A DNA stretch of 64,000 bases from Seohaeicola saemankumensis (lineage in GTDB: Bacteria; Pseudomonadota; Alphaproteobacteria; Rhodobacterales; Rhodobacteraceae), in assembly GCF_042678485.1 (NCBI RefSeq), contig NZ_JBHTKR010000005.1, forward strand, positions 186,001-250,000, written 5' to 3'. The translations under genes and the position numbers were made by a program. The notes below the pieces were generated by a model, which was given only the letters and a program-made list of their open reading frames with translations, was not told where the DNA came from and made no database searches. Of this stretch, positions 18,934-26,843 are shown in pieces; the first letter of the stretch is position 1, and each line of letters starts with the position of its first letter.

Positions 18934-20199
18934 TCAGAGCCATTCGGGAATGGTATCCCGATTTATCATTTCGTCAAAGGTCGGACGTCGGCGGATAACC
19001 GCGAATTGATCGCCCTTCACCAGAACCTCGGGGATCAGCGGGCGGGTGTTGTATTCGCTGGACATGACCGCGCCATAGGCGCCTGCCGACCGGAAGGCCA
19101 CCAGATCGCCTGCCCTCAGCGGCGGCAGCGGGCGCTGCCGGGCAAAGGTGTCACCGGACTCGCAGACCGGCCCGACCACGTCATAGGGGCGGTTTTCGGA
19201 CCCGGGCGCGGGTTCAATGACCGGCACGATATCATGATGCGCGTCATACATGGCTGGCCGGATCAGGTCGTTCATGGCCCCGTCCAGGATCAGGAAATCG
19301 CGCCCCTCGCCTTCCTTCACATAGATCACCTGGCTGACCATGATGCCCGCATTGCCCACGATCAGGCGGCCGGGTTCGATCTCGATCTCGCAGCCCAGGT
19401 GCCCCAGCTCCTCGCGAATCATCCCGCCATAGTCGATCGGCAGGGGGGGTGCTGCATTGCTGCGCTCATAGGGAATGCCAAGGCCACCACCCAGATCCAG
19501 CCGCTCGATCCGGTGACCATCGGCGCGCAGCACCTCGCACAGCTCCGCGACCTTGCGATAGGCCAGGCGAAACGGCTCCAGATCCGTCAGCTGGCTGCCT
19601 ATATGCACGTCGATGCCGACCACCCGCAGACCCGGCAGGCGCGCGGCATGGGCATAGACCTCGCGCGCGCGCGAAATCGGGATGCCGAACTTGTTCTCGC
19701 TCTTGCCGGTCGCGATCTTGGCATGGGTCTTGGCATCCACATCGGGGTTCACCCGCACGGTGATGGGGGCGACCTTGCCCAGATCCAGCGCCACGCGGTT
19801 CAGCGCCTCCATCTCGGGTTCGCTTTCCACATTGAACTGACGCACGCCGCCTTCCAGCGCCAGGCACATCTCGGCCTCGGTCTTGCCCACGCCGGAAAAG
19901 ACGATCCGCGCGCCCGGCACGCCGGCGGCTTTCGCGCGCAGGTATTCCCCGCCCGAAACCACATCCATGCCCGCCCCCAGCGCCGCCAGCGTCTTGAGGA
20001 TCGCGACATTCGACGCGGCCTTCATCGCATAGCAGACCAGATGATCCATGCCCTCAAGCGCCTCGTCGAACAGGCGGAAATGGCGTTCCAGCGTGGCCGT
20101 GGAATAGCAATAGAAGGGCGTGCCGACGCTGGCCGCGATTTCCGACACCGGCACATCCTCGGCGTAAAGCGCGCCGCCCCGATAAAGAAAGTGATCCAT
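18934..20199 (-). CDS. lysA: Diaminopimelate decarboxylase
   Basis: A 421-residue PLP enzyme that makes lysine from meso-diaminopimelate. The PLP lysine is in YAMKAASN near residue 60. Further motifs are HIGSQ, the glycine loop LDLGGGLGIPY, EPGRLIVGNAG and the partner-subunit cysteine CESGD, followed by the aromatic GAYG stretch. The ATG at 20199 starts the conserved MDHFLYRGG; an upstream in-frame ATG at 20223 would add eight residues. It is the distal biosynthetic gene of a run starting with argH, with two small lipoproteins and a DUF2834 protein between them. Confidence 0.97.
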   Translation of the reverse strand: MDHFLYRGGALYAEDVPVSEIAASVGTPFYCYSTATLERHFRLFDEALEGMDHLVCYAMKAASNVAILKTLAALGAGMDVVSGGEYLRAKAAGVPGARIVFSGVGKTEAEMCLALEGGVRQFNVESEPEMEALNRVALDLGKVAPITVRVNPDVDAKTHAKIATGKSENKFGIPISRAREVYAHAARLPGLRVVGIDVHIGSQLTDLEPFRLAYRKVAELCEVLRADGHRIERLDLGGGLGIPYERSNAAPPLPIDYGGMIREELGHLGCEIEIEPGRLIVGNAGIMVSQVIYVKEGEGRDFLILDGAMNDLIRPAMYDAHHDIVPVIEPAPGSENRPYDVVGPVCESGDTFARQRPLPPLRAGDLVAFRSAGAYGAVMSSEYNTRPLIPEVLVKGDQFAVIRRRPTFDEMINRDTIPEWL

Positions 20200-20270
20200 G
20201 TCGAAAATCCCTTGCTGCGTCACAGCCTCTTAGCAGGTCGCGCGCGCCGATCAATGCCGCACGGTGCCTG

Positions 20271-20292
20271 CTTCATCGTTCCACAAATACTC
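20271..20292 (-). repeat. Copy 2 of the 22-bp post-stop element (GAG subtype)
   Basis: On the minus strand it begins GAGTATTT and ends GAACGATGAAG, 11 bp past the stop of the DUF2834 gene and upstream of lysA. It differs from copy 1 at only three positions. Confidence 0.6.
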
Positions 20293-20303
20293 AAATGCGC
20301 CGT

Positions 20304-20624
20304 TCAGACCGGGCGCGTCCGCAGGAACAGGTAAAGCGGCAGGCCGCAACTGACCCCGATGCAGAAGGTGGCCGGGATCGCGATCAGCGCCAGCCAGTTC
20401 CGCCGCACCGCCACCTCGGCGATGATCCAGACCGTCAGGGTGATCGCGGCGATGGTCAGATCCCAGGTCAGGCCCGTGGTCGAGGCGTTCACATACCAGG
20501 CGTCGATCAGACCGGACAGGCCGGTGCCGGTCTCGACCATATGGGTGACGAACCAGTACATCGGGTGAATGGCGCCCCAGATCGCCAGCGCCAGGTAGAT
20601 CATCCGCAGCGGCGACATCGACAT
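20304..20624 (-). CDS. DUF2834 family small membrane protein
   Basis: A 106-residue protein with three hydrophobic segments (about residues 8-24, 50-68 and 76-97) and the DUF2834-like layout: a short helix, then WFVTHMVETGTGLSGLIDAWYVN, then TTGLTWDLTIAAITLTVWI. The role is unknown. The ATG at 20624 shares its A with the stop of the preceding lipoprotein gene (TGATG), so it is translationally coupled; a second ATG six bases downstream is an alternative. It is followed by a copy of the 22-bp post-stop element and then lysA. Confidence 0.75.
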   Translation of the reverse strand: MSMSPLRMIYLALAIWGAIHPMYWFVTHMVETGTGLSGLIDAWYVNASTTGLTWDLTIAAITLTVWIIAEVAVRRNWLALIAIPATFCIGVSCGLPLYLFLRTRPV

Positions 20625-20800
20625 CACAAGCCCACCCGCAGGCTGACAGGGCCCTTGTTCACGCCGACACTGGCCGAGGGATAGATGCCGCCCGGCGTGA
20701 TCGACACGCCCGCATCCAGCGAAGGGCGCAGCGGCGCACCCTCGACCCCGCAGGCGGCCAGCGCAAGCAGGCACAGACTGCCGAAAATGAAAGCCTTCAT
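20624..20800 (-). CDS. Small lipoprotein, LptM (YifL)-like
   Basis: A 58-residue lipoprotein: the signal peptide MKAFIFGSLCLLALAAC has a lipobox (LAAC, Cys17), followed by GVEGAPLRPS. This resembles the CGxKGPLxxP start of LptM/YifL, the small outer-membrane lipoprotein that helps mature the LptDE translocon and that in many proteobacteria is encoded next to lysA or dapF. Here Glu replaces the usual Lys. A GAGGGGA ribosome-binding site lies 8 bp upstream of the ATG. The remainder has a weak beta pattern. It is coupled to the DUF2834 gene by TGATG. The LptM assignment is inference from motif and neighbourhood. Confidence 0.6.
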   Translation of the reverse strand: MKAFIFGSLCLLALAACGVEGAPLRPSLDAGVSITPGGIYPSASVGVNKGPVSLRVGL

Positions 20801-20813
20801 GTCACCAATCCCC

Positions 20814-20987
20814 TCAATTGATCGTCCGTGTCACGCCGACCCGCGCCGACCCCGACACGGTCAACCCGGTCGCGGCGGGCGCAGCCTGTGTGCCTCGCTC
20901 CGAAACCGTCCCGCCCGTCGGCACGGCGCAAGCGGCCAGCGCCAGCAGCGCTGTACCAACGATCGCCATCCCGATGCCGCGTCTCAT
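20814..20987 (-). CDS. Small lipoprotein of unknown function
   Basis: A 57-residue protein with a clear lipoprotein signal peptide (lipobox LAAC, Cys20) and a short mature part ending GLTVSGSARVGVTRTIN. Its end is similar in style to the neighbouring lipoprotein (SASVGVNKGPVSLRVGL), so the two may be distant duplicates. Its ATG overlaps the argH stop by 4 bp (ATGA), so it is made together with argininosuccinate lyase. No enzyme motif is present. Confidence 0.7.
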   Translation of the reverse strand: MRRGIGMAIVGTALLALAACAVPTGGTVSERGTQAAPAATGLTVSGSARVGVTRTIN

Positions 20988-22375
20988 CCCAGCCGGTCCT
21001 TCCAGCGGGCCACCTGCGCGCGCACCTGTGCGGGCGCGGTGCCCCCGTAGGACATGCGCGAGGCGACGGAATTTTCAACACCCAGCACGCCAAAGACATC
21101 CGCCGTGATGCCTGCATGGACCGATTGCATGTCCTCCAGCGCCAGATCGGGCAGATCGCAGCCGCGCGCCTCGGCCATGCCGACAAGGGTTCCTGTGACG
21201 TGATGCGCCTCGCGGAAGGGCAGGCCCAGCGCGCGCACCAGCCAGTCGGCCAGATCCGTCGCGGTCGAGAAACCCGCCCCTGCCGCCGCGGCCATCGCCG
21301 GGCGGTTGGCGGTCATGTCGCCCACCATGCCCGTCATCGCGGCCAGCGCCAGCATCAGGTTGTCGGCGGCATCAAAGACCTGTTCCTTGTCTTCCTGCAT
21401 GTCCTTCGAATAGGCCAGCGGCAGACCCTTCATCACCATCATCAGCGCCACATTGGCCCCGAAAATACGCCCGATCTTGGCGCGGATCAGTTCGGCCGCG
21501 TCAGGGTTGCGCTTTTGCGGCATGATCGACGACCCCGTCGACCATTTGTCCGGCATCCTCACGAAACGGAACTGCGCCGAGGACCAGATCACCAGCTCTT
21601 CGGCAAAACGCGACAGATGCATCGCACAGATCGAGGCGCAGGACAGGTATTCCAGCGCGAAATCACGATCGCTGACCGCATCCAGCGAATTGGCCGTGGG
21701 CCGGTCGAAACCAAGGCTGTGCGCCGTCATCTCGCGGTCGATGGGAAAGCCCGTGCCCGCAAGCGCGGCGGACCCAAGGGGCGACTCGTTCATCCGCGCC
21801 CGCGCATCGGCAAAGCGGCTGTGATCGCGGCCCAGCATTTCCACATAGGCCATCATGTGATGCCCCCATGTGACGGGCTGCGCGGTTTGCAGATGGGTAA
21901 AGCCGGGCATCACCCAATCGGCCCCGGCTTCGGCCTGCGCCAGGAAACCGCGCTGCAACGCCTCGATCCCGGCCATGGCCGCATCCATCTGGTCACGCAC
22001 CCAAAGGCGGAAATCGGTCGCCACCTGGTCATTGCGCGACCGCGCGGTGTGCAGCCGGCCCGCCGGTTCGCCGATGATCTCTTTCAGCCGCGCTTCCACG
22101 TTCATGTGGATATCTTCCAGCGCGGTGGAAAAATGGAAATTCCCAGTCTCGATCTCTGACAAGACCGTGAGCAGCCCTTCCCGAATGGCGGTCGCGTCGC
22201 TATCACTCAGGATACCTGTTGCCGCCAGCATCTCGGCATGGGCCCTCGAGCCGGCAATGTCCTGCGCCGCCATCCGCTGATCGAACCCGATCGAGGCATT
22301 GATCGCCTCCATGATCGCGTCCGGGCCAGCGGCGAAACGGCCGCCCCACATCTGGTTCGAGGTCTTGTCGGTCAT
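20984..22375 (-). CDS. argH: Argininosuccinate lyase
   Basis: A 463-residue fumarase/aspartase-superfamily enzyme that splits argininosuccinate to arginine and fumarate. Signatures are MWGGRF at the N-terminus, HTARSRNDQVATD, the HLQTAQPVTWGHH segment and the mobile loop GSSIMPQKRNPD. The length is typical. The start ATG at 22375 leaves only 21 bp to the divergent thioredoxin-like gene, so the argH promoter must overlap that gene's 5' end unless transcription starts within a few bases of the start codon. The stop overlaps the first lipoprotein gene. Confidence 0.97.
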   Translation of the reverse strand: MTDKTSNQMWGGRFAAGPDAIMEAINASIGFDQRMAAQDIAGSRAHAEMLAATGILSDSDATAIREGLLTVLSEIETGNFHFSTALEDIHMNVEARLKEIIGEPAGRLHTARSRNDQVATDFRLWVRDQMDAAMAGIEALQRGFLAQAEAGADWVMPGFTHLQTAQPVTWGHHMMAYVEMLGRDHSRFADARARMNESPLGSAALAGTGFPIDREMTAHSLGFDRPTANSLDAVSDRDFALEYLSCASICAMHLSRFAEELVIWSSAQFRFVRMPDKWSTGSSIMPQKRNPDAAELIRAKIGRIFGANVALMMVMKGLPLAYSKDMQEDKEQVFDAADNLMLALAAMTGMVGDMTANRPAMAAAAGAGFSTATDLADWLVRALGLPFREAHHVTGTLVGMAEARGCDLPDLALEDMQSVHAGITADVFGVLGVENSVASRMSYGGTAPAQVRAQVARWKDRLG

Positions 22376-22396
22376 GTGCTGCACCTTGGAGGGAAT

Positions 22397-22954
22397 ATGC
22401 GTCTTCTTCGTCAGATCGTCCTTTATACGGCTCTTGCCCTTGGTGCAAACACCGCCCTTGCCGACACTGCCGCGCTGGAGGCGCTGCGCGATGGCGACAT
22501 GAAGAAGCTGAATTTCCATTCCGAACCGCAACCAGTGTCGGCACAGCCCTTCACCACCTGGGAAGGACAGGAAGGCCGACTTGCGGATTATGCGGGCAAA
22601 TACATCGTGCTGAATTTCTGGGCTACATGGTGCGCCCCCTGCCGCAAGGAAATGCCGCAGCTGTCGCAGTTGCAGGCCGAGATGGGCGGCGATGCCTTCG
22701 AGGTCGTGACCATCGCGACCGGACGCAACCCGCCGCAGGCGATGCAGCGCTTCTTCGATGAGATCGGCGTCGACAACCTGCCGCTGCACATGGACCCCAA
22801 GCAGCAGCTGGCCCGCGACATGGCCATCTTGGGCCTGCCGATCACGGTGATCCTGAACCCCGAGGGTATGGAAATCGCGCGTCTGCGCGGCGATGCCGAC
22901 TGGTCCTCAGACAGCGCCAAGGCCATCATCGCGGCCCTTGTTTCGGGGATGTGA
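22397..22954 (+). CDS. TlpA-like periplasmic thiol-disulfide oxidoreductase
   Basis: A 185-residue exported thioredoxin-fold protein. The signal peptide (about residues 1-22, ending TALA) is followed by an AhpC/TSA-Redoxin type fold with the active site WCAPC (Cys79, Cys82), FWATW before it, and the cis-proline segment GLPITVIL. It probably reduces disulfides for cytochrome c maturation or oxidase assembly, as TlpA proteins do, but the partner is not in the window. GGAGGG lies 4 bp upstream of the ATG at 22397. It converges with tag with no gap between the stop codons. Confidence 0.88.
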   Translation: MRLLRQIVLYTALALGANTALADTAALEALRDGDMKKLNFHSEPQPVSAQPFTTWEGQEGRLADYAGKYIVLNFWATWCAPCRKEMPQLSQLQAEMGGDAFEVVTIATGRNPPQAMQRFFDEIGVDNLPLHMDPKQQLARDMAILGLPITVILNPEGMEIARLRGDADWSSDSAKAIIAALVSGM

Positions 22955-23524
22955 TCAGCGCAGCCCTGCCACCTGGGCGTGGCGGGGGCAGCCGGTCAGG
23001 TGATCGTTGACCAGCCCCGCCGCCTGCATGAAGGCATAGGCGATTGTCGGACCGCAGAACTTGAACCCCGCGCGCTTGAGGTTTTTCGACAATTGATTGG
23101 AAATATCGGTCTGCGCGGGCAGTGCTGACAAGCTGTCGAAACGGTTCTGCAACGGCACACCGCCCACATGATCCCAGACCCAGGCGGCAAAGCCTTGCGC
23201 GGCCTCGATCACCTGATAGGCACGGGCATTGCCGATCATCGCCTCGACCTTGCCGCGATGGCGGATGATGCGCGGATCCTGCATCAGGCGCGCCACCTCT
23301 GTCGGCCCCCATTCTGCGATGACATCAGGATCAAACCCCTGAAAAGCATCACGAAAACCCTCGCGTCGCTTGAGAATGGTGATCCAGCTCAACCCCGCCT
23401 GGAACCCCTCGAGGCAGAGAAGTTCCCACAAGGCGCGCCCGTCGCGCTGCGGCACGCCCCATTCGGTATCATGATAATCAATGTAAATCTGTTCGGGTCC
23501 CGCCCAGCCGCATCTGCCATCCAT
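22955..23524 (-). CDS. tag: DNA-3-methyladenine glycosylase I
   Basis: A 189-residue base-excision enzyme that removes 3-methyladenine. The zinc-snap residues are present: Cys5 and His18 at the N-terminus (RCGWAG, DYHDTEWG) and His175 and Cys179 at the C-terminus (DHLTGCPRH). The recognition segments EGFQAGLSWITILKRRE and FKFCGPTIAYAFMQA are well conserved. The ATG at 23524 has a GGAGGGG 8 bp upstream. Transcription is away from the EAL-domain gene, with a 119-bp A+T-rich gap between them. Confidence 0.95.
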   Translation of the reverse strand: MDGRCGWAGPEQIYIDYHDTEWGVPQRDGRALWELLCLEGFQAGLSWITILKRREGFRDAFQGFDPDVIAEWGPTEVARLMQDPRIIRHRGKVEAMIGNARAYQVIEAAQGFAAWVWDHVGGVPLQNRFDSLSALPAQTDISNQLSKNLKRAGFKFCGPTIAYAFMQAAGLVNDHLTGCPRHAQVAGLR

Positions 23525-23544
23525 CCGTCCGCCCCTCCGTTGAT

Positions 23545-23605
23545 CGCGTTGGAGTTTAGGAAAATTAGAACAAAAAGGGAATATTATCTCTTTGATAACG
23601 GGTTT
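23545..23605. promoter_or_regulatory. A+T-rich divergent promoter region between tag and the EAL gene
   Basis: A short stretch rich in A and T runs (TTTAGGAAAATTAGAACAAA, then AATATTATCTCTTTGATAAC) in otherwise GC-rich DNA. It contains several TATTAT- and TTGATA-like hexamers but no unambiguous -35/-10 pair. It most likely carries promoters for both flanking genes. Confidence 0.35.
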
Positions 23606-23643
23606 CGCGTCAATCTGCGGCGAGATCACCTCAGAGGCAGAAC

Positions 23644-24495
23644 ATGCGAAACGGGAAAGCAAGATTCGCAGACTTGGAACCCGGCGAGACCTCGCCGCTG
23701 GATTACGCCGTGATCTCGCGTGACCGTAAAACCATGGCCATGGTCGCCGATGCCCTGCGCCACCGCGACACGATGCTGGCCTTTCAGCCCGTCGTGCAAT
23801 CGCAAAGGCCCGATCGCATTGCCTTCTACGAAGGCTTGATCAGGGTTCTGGATGACACTGGCCGGATCATCCCCGCGCGCGAATTCATCAATGCTGTGGA
23901 AAACACCGAAACGGGGCGCATCCTGGATTGCGTGGCGCTGGAAACCGGCCTGCGCGTCTTGCAGAAAACGCCGCATATCCGACTGTCTATCAACATGTCG
24001 GCCCGTTCCATCGGATTTCCGCGATGGATGCGCAGCCTCAAACAGGGATTGCAGGGCGATCCGACCATCGGCGAAAGGCTGATCCTGGAAATCACCGAAC
24101 GCAGTGCAATGACCGTGCCGGAACTGGCCGCGCGCTTCATGCTGGACCTGCAAAAGCGCGGCATCGCCTTCGCACTGGACGATTTCGGATCGGGCTACAC
24201 GTCCTTGCGCTACCTGCGGGATTTCCACTTCGATCTGGTCAAGATCGACGGGGAATTCGTGCGCGGTGTGCATGGGGACGCCGACAACCAGGTCCTGACC
24301 CGCGCCATGGTCGAGATTGCGCGCCAGTTCGACATGTTCACCGTGGCGGAAAGCGTGGAAAGCCAAGCTGATTCCCGTTGGCTGGCCAGTATCGGTGTCG
24401 ACTGTCAGCAGGGCTATTTCTTTGGCGCACCCACGGTACAGCCCCCTTGGGACCCGCCTGCGCGCTTGCAGGCCACCCTGCATCGGGCAGGTTAG
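23644..24495 (+). CDS. Single-domain EAL protein (cyclic-di-GMP phosphodiesterase)
   Basis: A 283-residue cytoplasmic protein made almost wholly of an EAL domain (about residues 36-270). The catalytic set is visible: EGLIR (Glu63, a common EAL variant), NMS, EITERS, DDFGSG with the tandem Asp, KIDGEF (Lys), AESVES (Glu) and QGYFFGAP (Gln). It therefore should hydrolyse cyclic di-GMP. There is no GGDEF or sensor domain; the first 30 residues are short and polar. It is divergent from tag and lies upstream of phaA, with no sign of co-transcription. Confidence 0.9.
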   Translation: MRNGKARFADLEPGETSPLDYAVISRDRKTMAMVADALRHRDTMLAFQPVVQSQRPDRIAFYEGLIRVLDDTGRIIPAREFINAVENTETGRILDCVALETGLRVLQKTPHIRLSINMSARSIGFPRWMRSLKQGLQGDPTIGERLILEITERSAMTVPELAARFMLDLQKRGIAFALDDFGSGYTSLRYLRDFHFDLVKIDGEFVRGVHGDADNQVLTRAMVEIARQFDMFTVAESVESQADSRWLASIGVDCQQGYFFGAPTVQPPWDPPARLQATLHRAG

Positions 24496-24502
24496 GGCAG
24501 AA

Positions 24503-24520
24503 GTGCTGTTGCCGCAGCAC
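24503..24520 (+). promoter_or_regulatory. Inverted repeat upstream of phaA
   Basis: GTGCTG, six bases, CAGCAC: a perfect 6-bp inverted repeat about 98 bp ahead of the phaA start codon. TGC-rich dyads of this kind recall the sites reported for the PHB regulator PhaR in related bacteria, but the spacing here differs and the link is speculative. Confidence 0.3.
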
Positions 24521-24617
24521 CCGCCTTCCATTATCACCTTTCCCAAGGCGGGGAGTCCGGTACCCGCAACCTCGCGTGCCGGGTGATCCTCGATCTTCAA
24601 ATTGGTGGAGGATAAAC

Positions 24618-25793
24618 ATGACCAATGTCGTAATCGCCTCGGCGGCGCGGACCGCTGTCGGTTCTTTCGGGGGTGCATTCGCGAATACGCCCGCCCATGA
24701 TCTTGGGGCCGCCGTGCTCGAAGCCGTCGTCGCCCGCGCGGGCATCGACAAGTCGGAAGTCTCCGAAACCATTCTCGGCCAGGTTCTCACCGCCGGTCAG
24801 GGTCAGAACCCCGCCCGCCAGGCGCATGTCAACGCAGGGCTGCCGATCGAATCCTCGGCATGGTCGATCAACCAGGTCTGTGGCTCGGGCCTGCGCGCCG
24901 TGGCGCTGGCGGCCCAGCACATCCAGCTTGGCGACGCGTCGATCGTTGCGGCAGGCGGCCAGGAAAACATGACCCTCAGCCCCCATGTGGCGCATCTGCG
25001 CGCCGGCGTGAAAATGGGCGATGTGTCCTATATCGATTCGATGATCCGCGATGGCCTGTGGGACGCGTTCAACGGCTATCACATGGGCCAGACCGCAGAA
25101 AACGTCGCCGAAAAATGGCAGATCAGCCGCGATGCACAGGACGAATTCGCGCTGGCCAGCCAGAACAAGGCCGAAGCCGCGCAAAAGGCGGGCCGCTTCG
25201 ACGATGAGGTGATCGATTTCATCGTGAAAAGCCGCAAGGGCGATATCATCATCAACAAGGATGAATACATCCGCCACGGCGCCACCATGGAAGCGCTGCA
25301 AAAGCTGCGCCCCGCCTTCACCCGCGACGGATCGGTCACAGCCGCCAACGCATCGGGCCTGAACGATGGCGCGGCCGCCGTCCTGCTGATGACAGCGGAC
25401 GAGGCGGAAAAGCGCGGGATCACCCCGCTGGCGCGCATCGCGTCCTATGCCACGGCGGGTCTTGATCCGTCGATCATGGGCGTGGGTCCGATCCATGCCA
25501 GCCGCAAGGCACTGGCCAAAGCCGGCTGGTCGGTCGAGGATCTGGATCTGGTCGAGGCGAACGAGGCCTTTGCCGCGCAAGCCTGCGCCGTCAACAAGGA
25601 CATGGGCTGGGATCCGTCGATCGTGAACGTGAACGGCGGCGCCATCGCCATCGGCCACCCGATCGGCGCCTCGGGCTGCCGCATCCTGAACACGCTGCTG
25701 TTCGAGATGCAGCGCCGCGACGCCAAGAAAGGTCTTGCAACCCTGTGCATCGGCGGCGGCATGGGCGTTGCCATGTGCCTCGAGCGGGTCTGA
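24618..25793 (+). CDS. phaA: Acetyl-CoA C-acetyltransferase (beta-ketothiolase)
   Basis: A 391-residue thiolase that condenses two acetyl-CoA to acetoacetyl-CoA, the first step of polyhydroxybutyrate synthesis. The nucleophile is Cys88 in NQVCGSGLR, the proton-transfer histidine is in IAIGHPIGASG (about 347) and the second cysteine is in CIGGGMG (about 377). The strong GGAGG 7 bp ahead of the ATG at 24618 fixes the start. It is followed by an intrinsic terminator and then, 170 bp on, by phaB; separate promoters are likely. The enzyme could equally serve acetoacetate breakdown (AtoB), but the phaB neighbour favours PHB. Confidence 0.95.
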   Translation: MTNVVIASAARTAVGSFGGAFANTPAHDLGAAVLEAVVARAGIDKSEVSETILGQVLTAGQGQNPARQAHVNAGLPIESSAWSINQVCGSGLRAVALAAQHIQLGDASIVAAGGQENMTLSPHVAHLRAGVKMGDVSYIDSMIRDGLWDAFNGYHMGQTAENVAEKWQISRDAQDEFALASQNKAEAAQKAGRFDDEVIDFIVKSRKGDIIINKDEYIRHGATMEALQKLRPAFTRDGSVTAANASGLNDGAAAVLLMTADEAEKRGITPLARIASYATAGLDPSIMGVGPIHASRKALAKAGWSVEDLDLVEANEAFAAQACAVNKDMGWDPSIVNVNGGAIAIGHPIGASGCRILNTLLFEMQRRDAKKGLATLCIGGGMGVAMCLERV

Positions 25794-25816
25794 TCAGGCC
25801 GGACCTGACGCATATC

Positions 25817-25847
25817 AAAGGGGGCGCCGATGGTGCCCCCTTTTGGT
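25817..25847 (+). terminator. Intrinsic terminator after phaA
   Basis: A 12-bp stem (AAAGGGGGCGCC with GGTGCCCCCTTT, one G-T pair), loop GAT, followed by a T. It lies 23 bp after the phaA stop. This suggests that phaB has its own promoter. Confidence 0.8.
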
Positions 25848-25886
25848 CTGTGGTGTGTGAAAATGCGTGGGTTTGCGCGAAAATAC

Positions 25887-25935
25887 GTACGCAATAATCT
25901 TGCGTACAAAAGCCATTCAAAGTAACCAAGTTACT
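25887..25935 (+). promoter_or_regulatory. Two inverted repeats in the phaB leader
   Basis: First repeat: GTACGCAA (25887-25894), spacer TAATC, TTGCGTAC (25900-25907), a perfect 8-bp dyad. Second repeat: AGTAAC, CAA, GTTACT (25921-25935), a perfect 6-bp dyad. The region is A+T-richer than its surroundings and lies between the phaA terminator and the phaB ribosome-binding site (GGAGGATATC). Both dyads suit binding of dimeric regulators to the phaB promoter. Which regulator binds cannot be read here. Confidence 0.5.
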
Positions 25936-25962
25936 GAAGCTTAAGCCAGACTGGAGGATATC

Positions 25963-26685
25963 ATGGCAAGAACAGCACTCGTCACGGGCGGATCACGCGG
26001 AATCGGCGCAGCCATTTCCATCGCCTTGCGCGATGCGGGCTACACCGTCGCGGCCACCTATGCCGGAAATGACGAGGCCGCCGCGGCATTCACCAAGGAA
26101 ACCGGCATCAAGACCTACAAGTGGAATGTCGGCAATTACGAGGAATGCGCCGCCGGTATCGCGAAGGTCGAGGCCGATGTCGGCCCGATCGACGTTCTGG
26201 TGAACAACGCAGGCATCACCCGCGACGCGCCCTTCCACAAGATGACACCGCAGCAATGGCATGACGTGATCGACACCAACCTGACGGGCGTATTCAACAT
26301 GACCCACCCGATCTGGCCCGGCATGCGCGAGCGCAAGTTCGGCCGCGTCATCATCATCTCGTCGATCAACGGCCAGAAAGGCCAGTTCGCACAGGTGAAC
26401 TATGCCGCCTCCAAGGCCGGCGATCTGGGTATCGTCAAGTCGCTGGCGCAGGAAGGCGCGCGTTTCGGCATCACCGCCAACGCGATCTGCCCGGGCTATA
26501 TCGCAACGGATATGGTGATGGCCGTGCCGGAAAAGGTCCGCGAAAGCATCATCGCACAGATCCCCGCAGGCCGTCTGGGCGAGCCGGAGGAAATCGCGCG
26601 TTGCGTCGTGTTCCTGGCCTCTGACGATGCGGGCTTCATCAACGGCTCGACCATCTCGGCCAACGGCGGGCAGTTCTTCGTCTGA
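25963..26685 (+). CDS. phaB: Acetoacetyl-CoA reductase
   Basis: A 240-residue short-chain dehydrogenase that reduces acetoacetyl-CoA to (R)-3-hydroxybutyryl-CoA with NADPH. The cofactor loop TGGSRGIGAAI (8-18) and the NNAG motif (81-84) are present, and the catalytic triad is Ser134 in ISSINGQKG, Tyr147 and Lys151 (NYAASKAG). The SSINGQKGQF signature separates PhaB from FabG. A GGAGGATATC ribosome-binding site precedes the ATG. Its leader carries two inverted repeats and it is closed by a strong terminator, so it forms a single-gene unit beside phaA. The PHB synthase gene is not in the window. Confidence 0.96.
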   Translation: MARTALVTGGSRGIGAAISIALRDAGYTVAATYAGNDEAAAAFTKETGIKTYKWNVGNYEECAAGIAKVEADVGPIDVLVNNAGITRDAPFHKMTPQQWHDVIDTNLTGVFNMTHPIWPGMRERKFGRVIIISSINGQKGQFAQVNYAASKAGDLGIVKSLAQEGARFGITANAICPGYIATDMVMAVPEKVRESIIAQIPAGRLGEPEEIARCVVFLASDDAGFINGSTISANGGQFFV

Positions 26686-26702
26686 TCCCGAAAACCGCGA
26701 TC

Positions 26703-26735
26703 AAAGCCCCCTGCCACACGGCCGGGGGCTTTTTT
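26703..26735 (+). terminator. Intrinsic terminator after phaB
   Basis: Stem AAAGCCCCC (26703-26711) with GGGGGCTTT (26724-26732), followed by a T run to 26735. Confidence 0.85.
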
Positions 26736-26843
26736 CATGCCCGCGACATCGCCGCCATGTGCGATCCTGCACAGAATACGCGCCCGAATGCGCGTTTTCT
26801 GCGCGGCCATGCGGCGCATATTCTGCCGCAAAGGAGAATTGAC

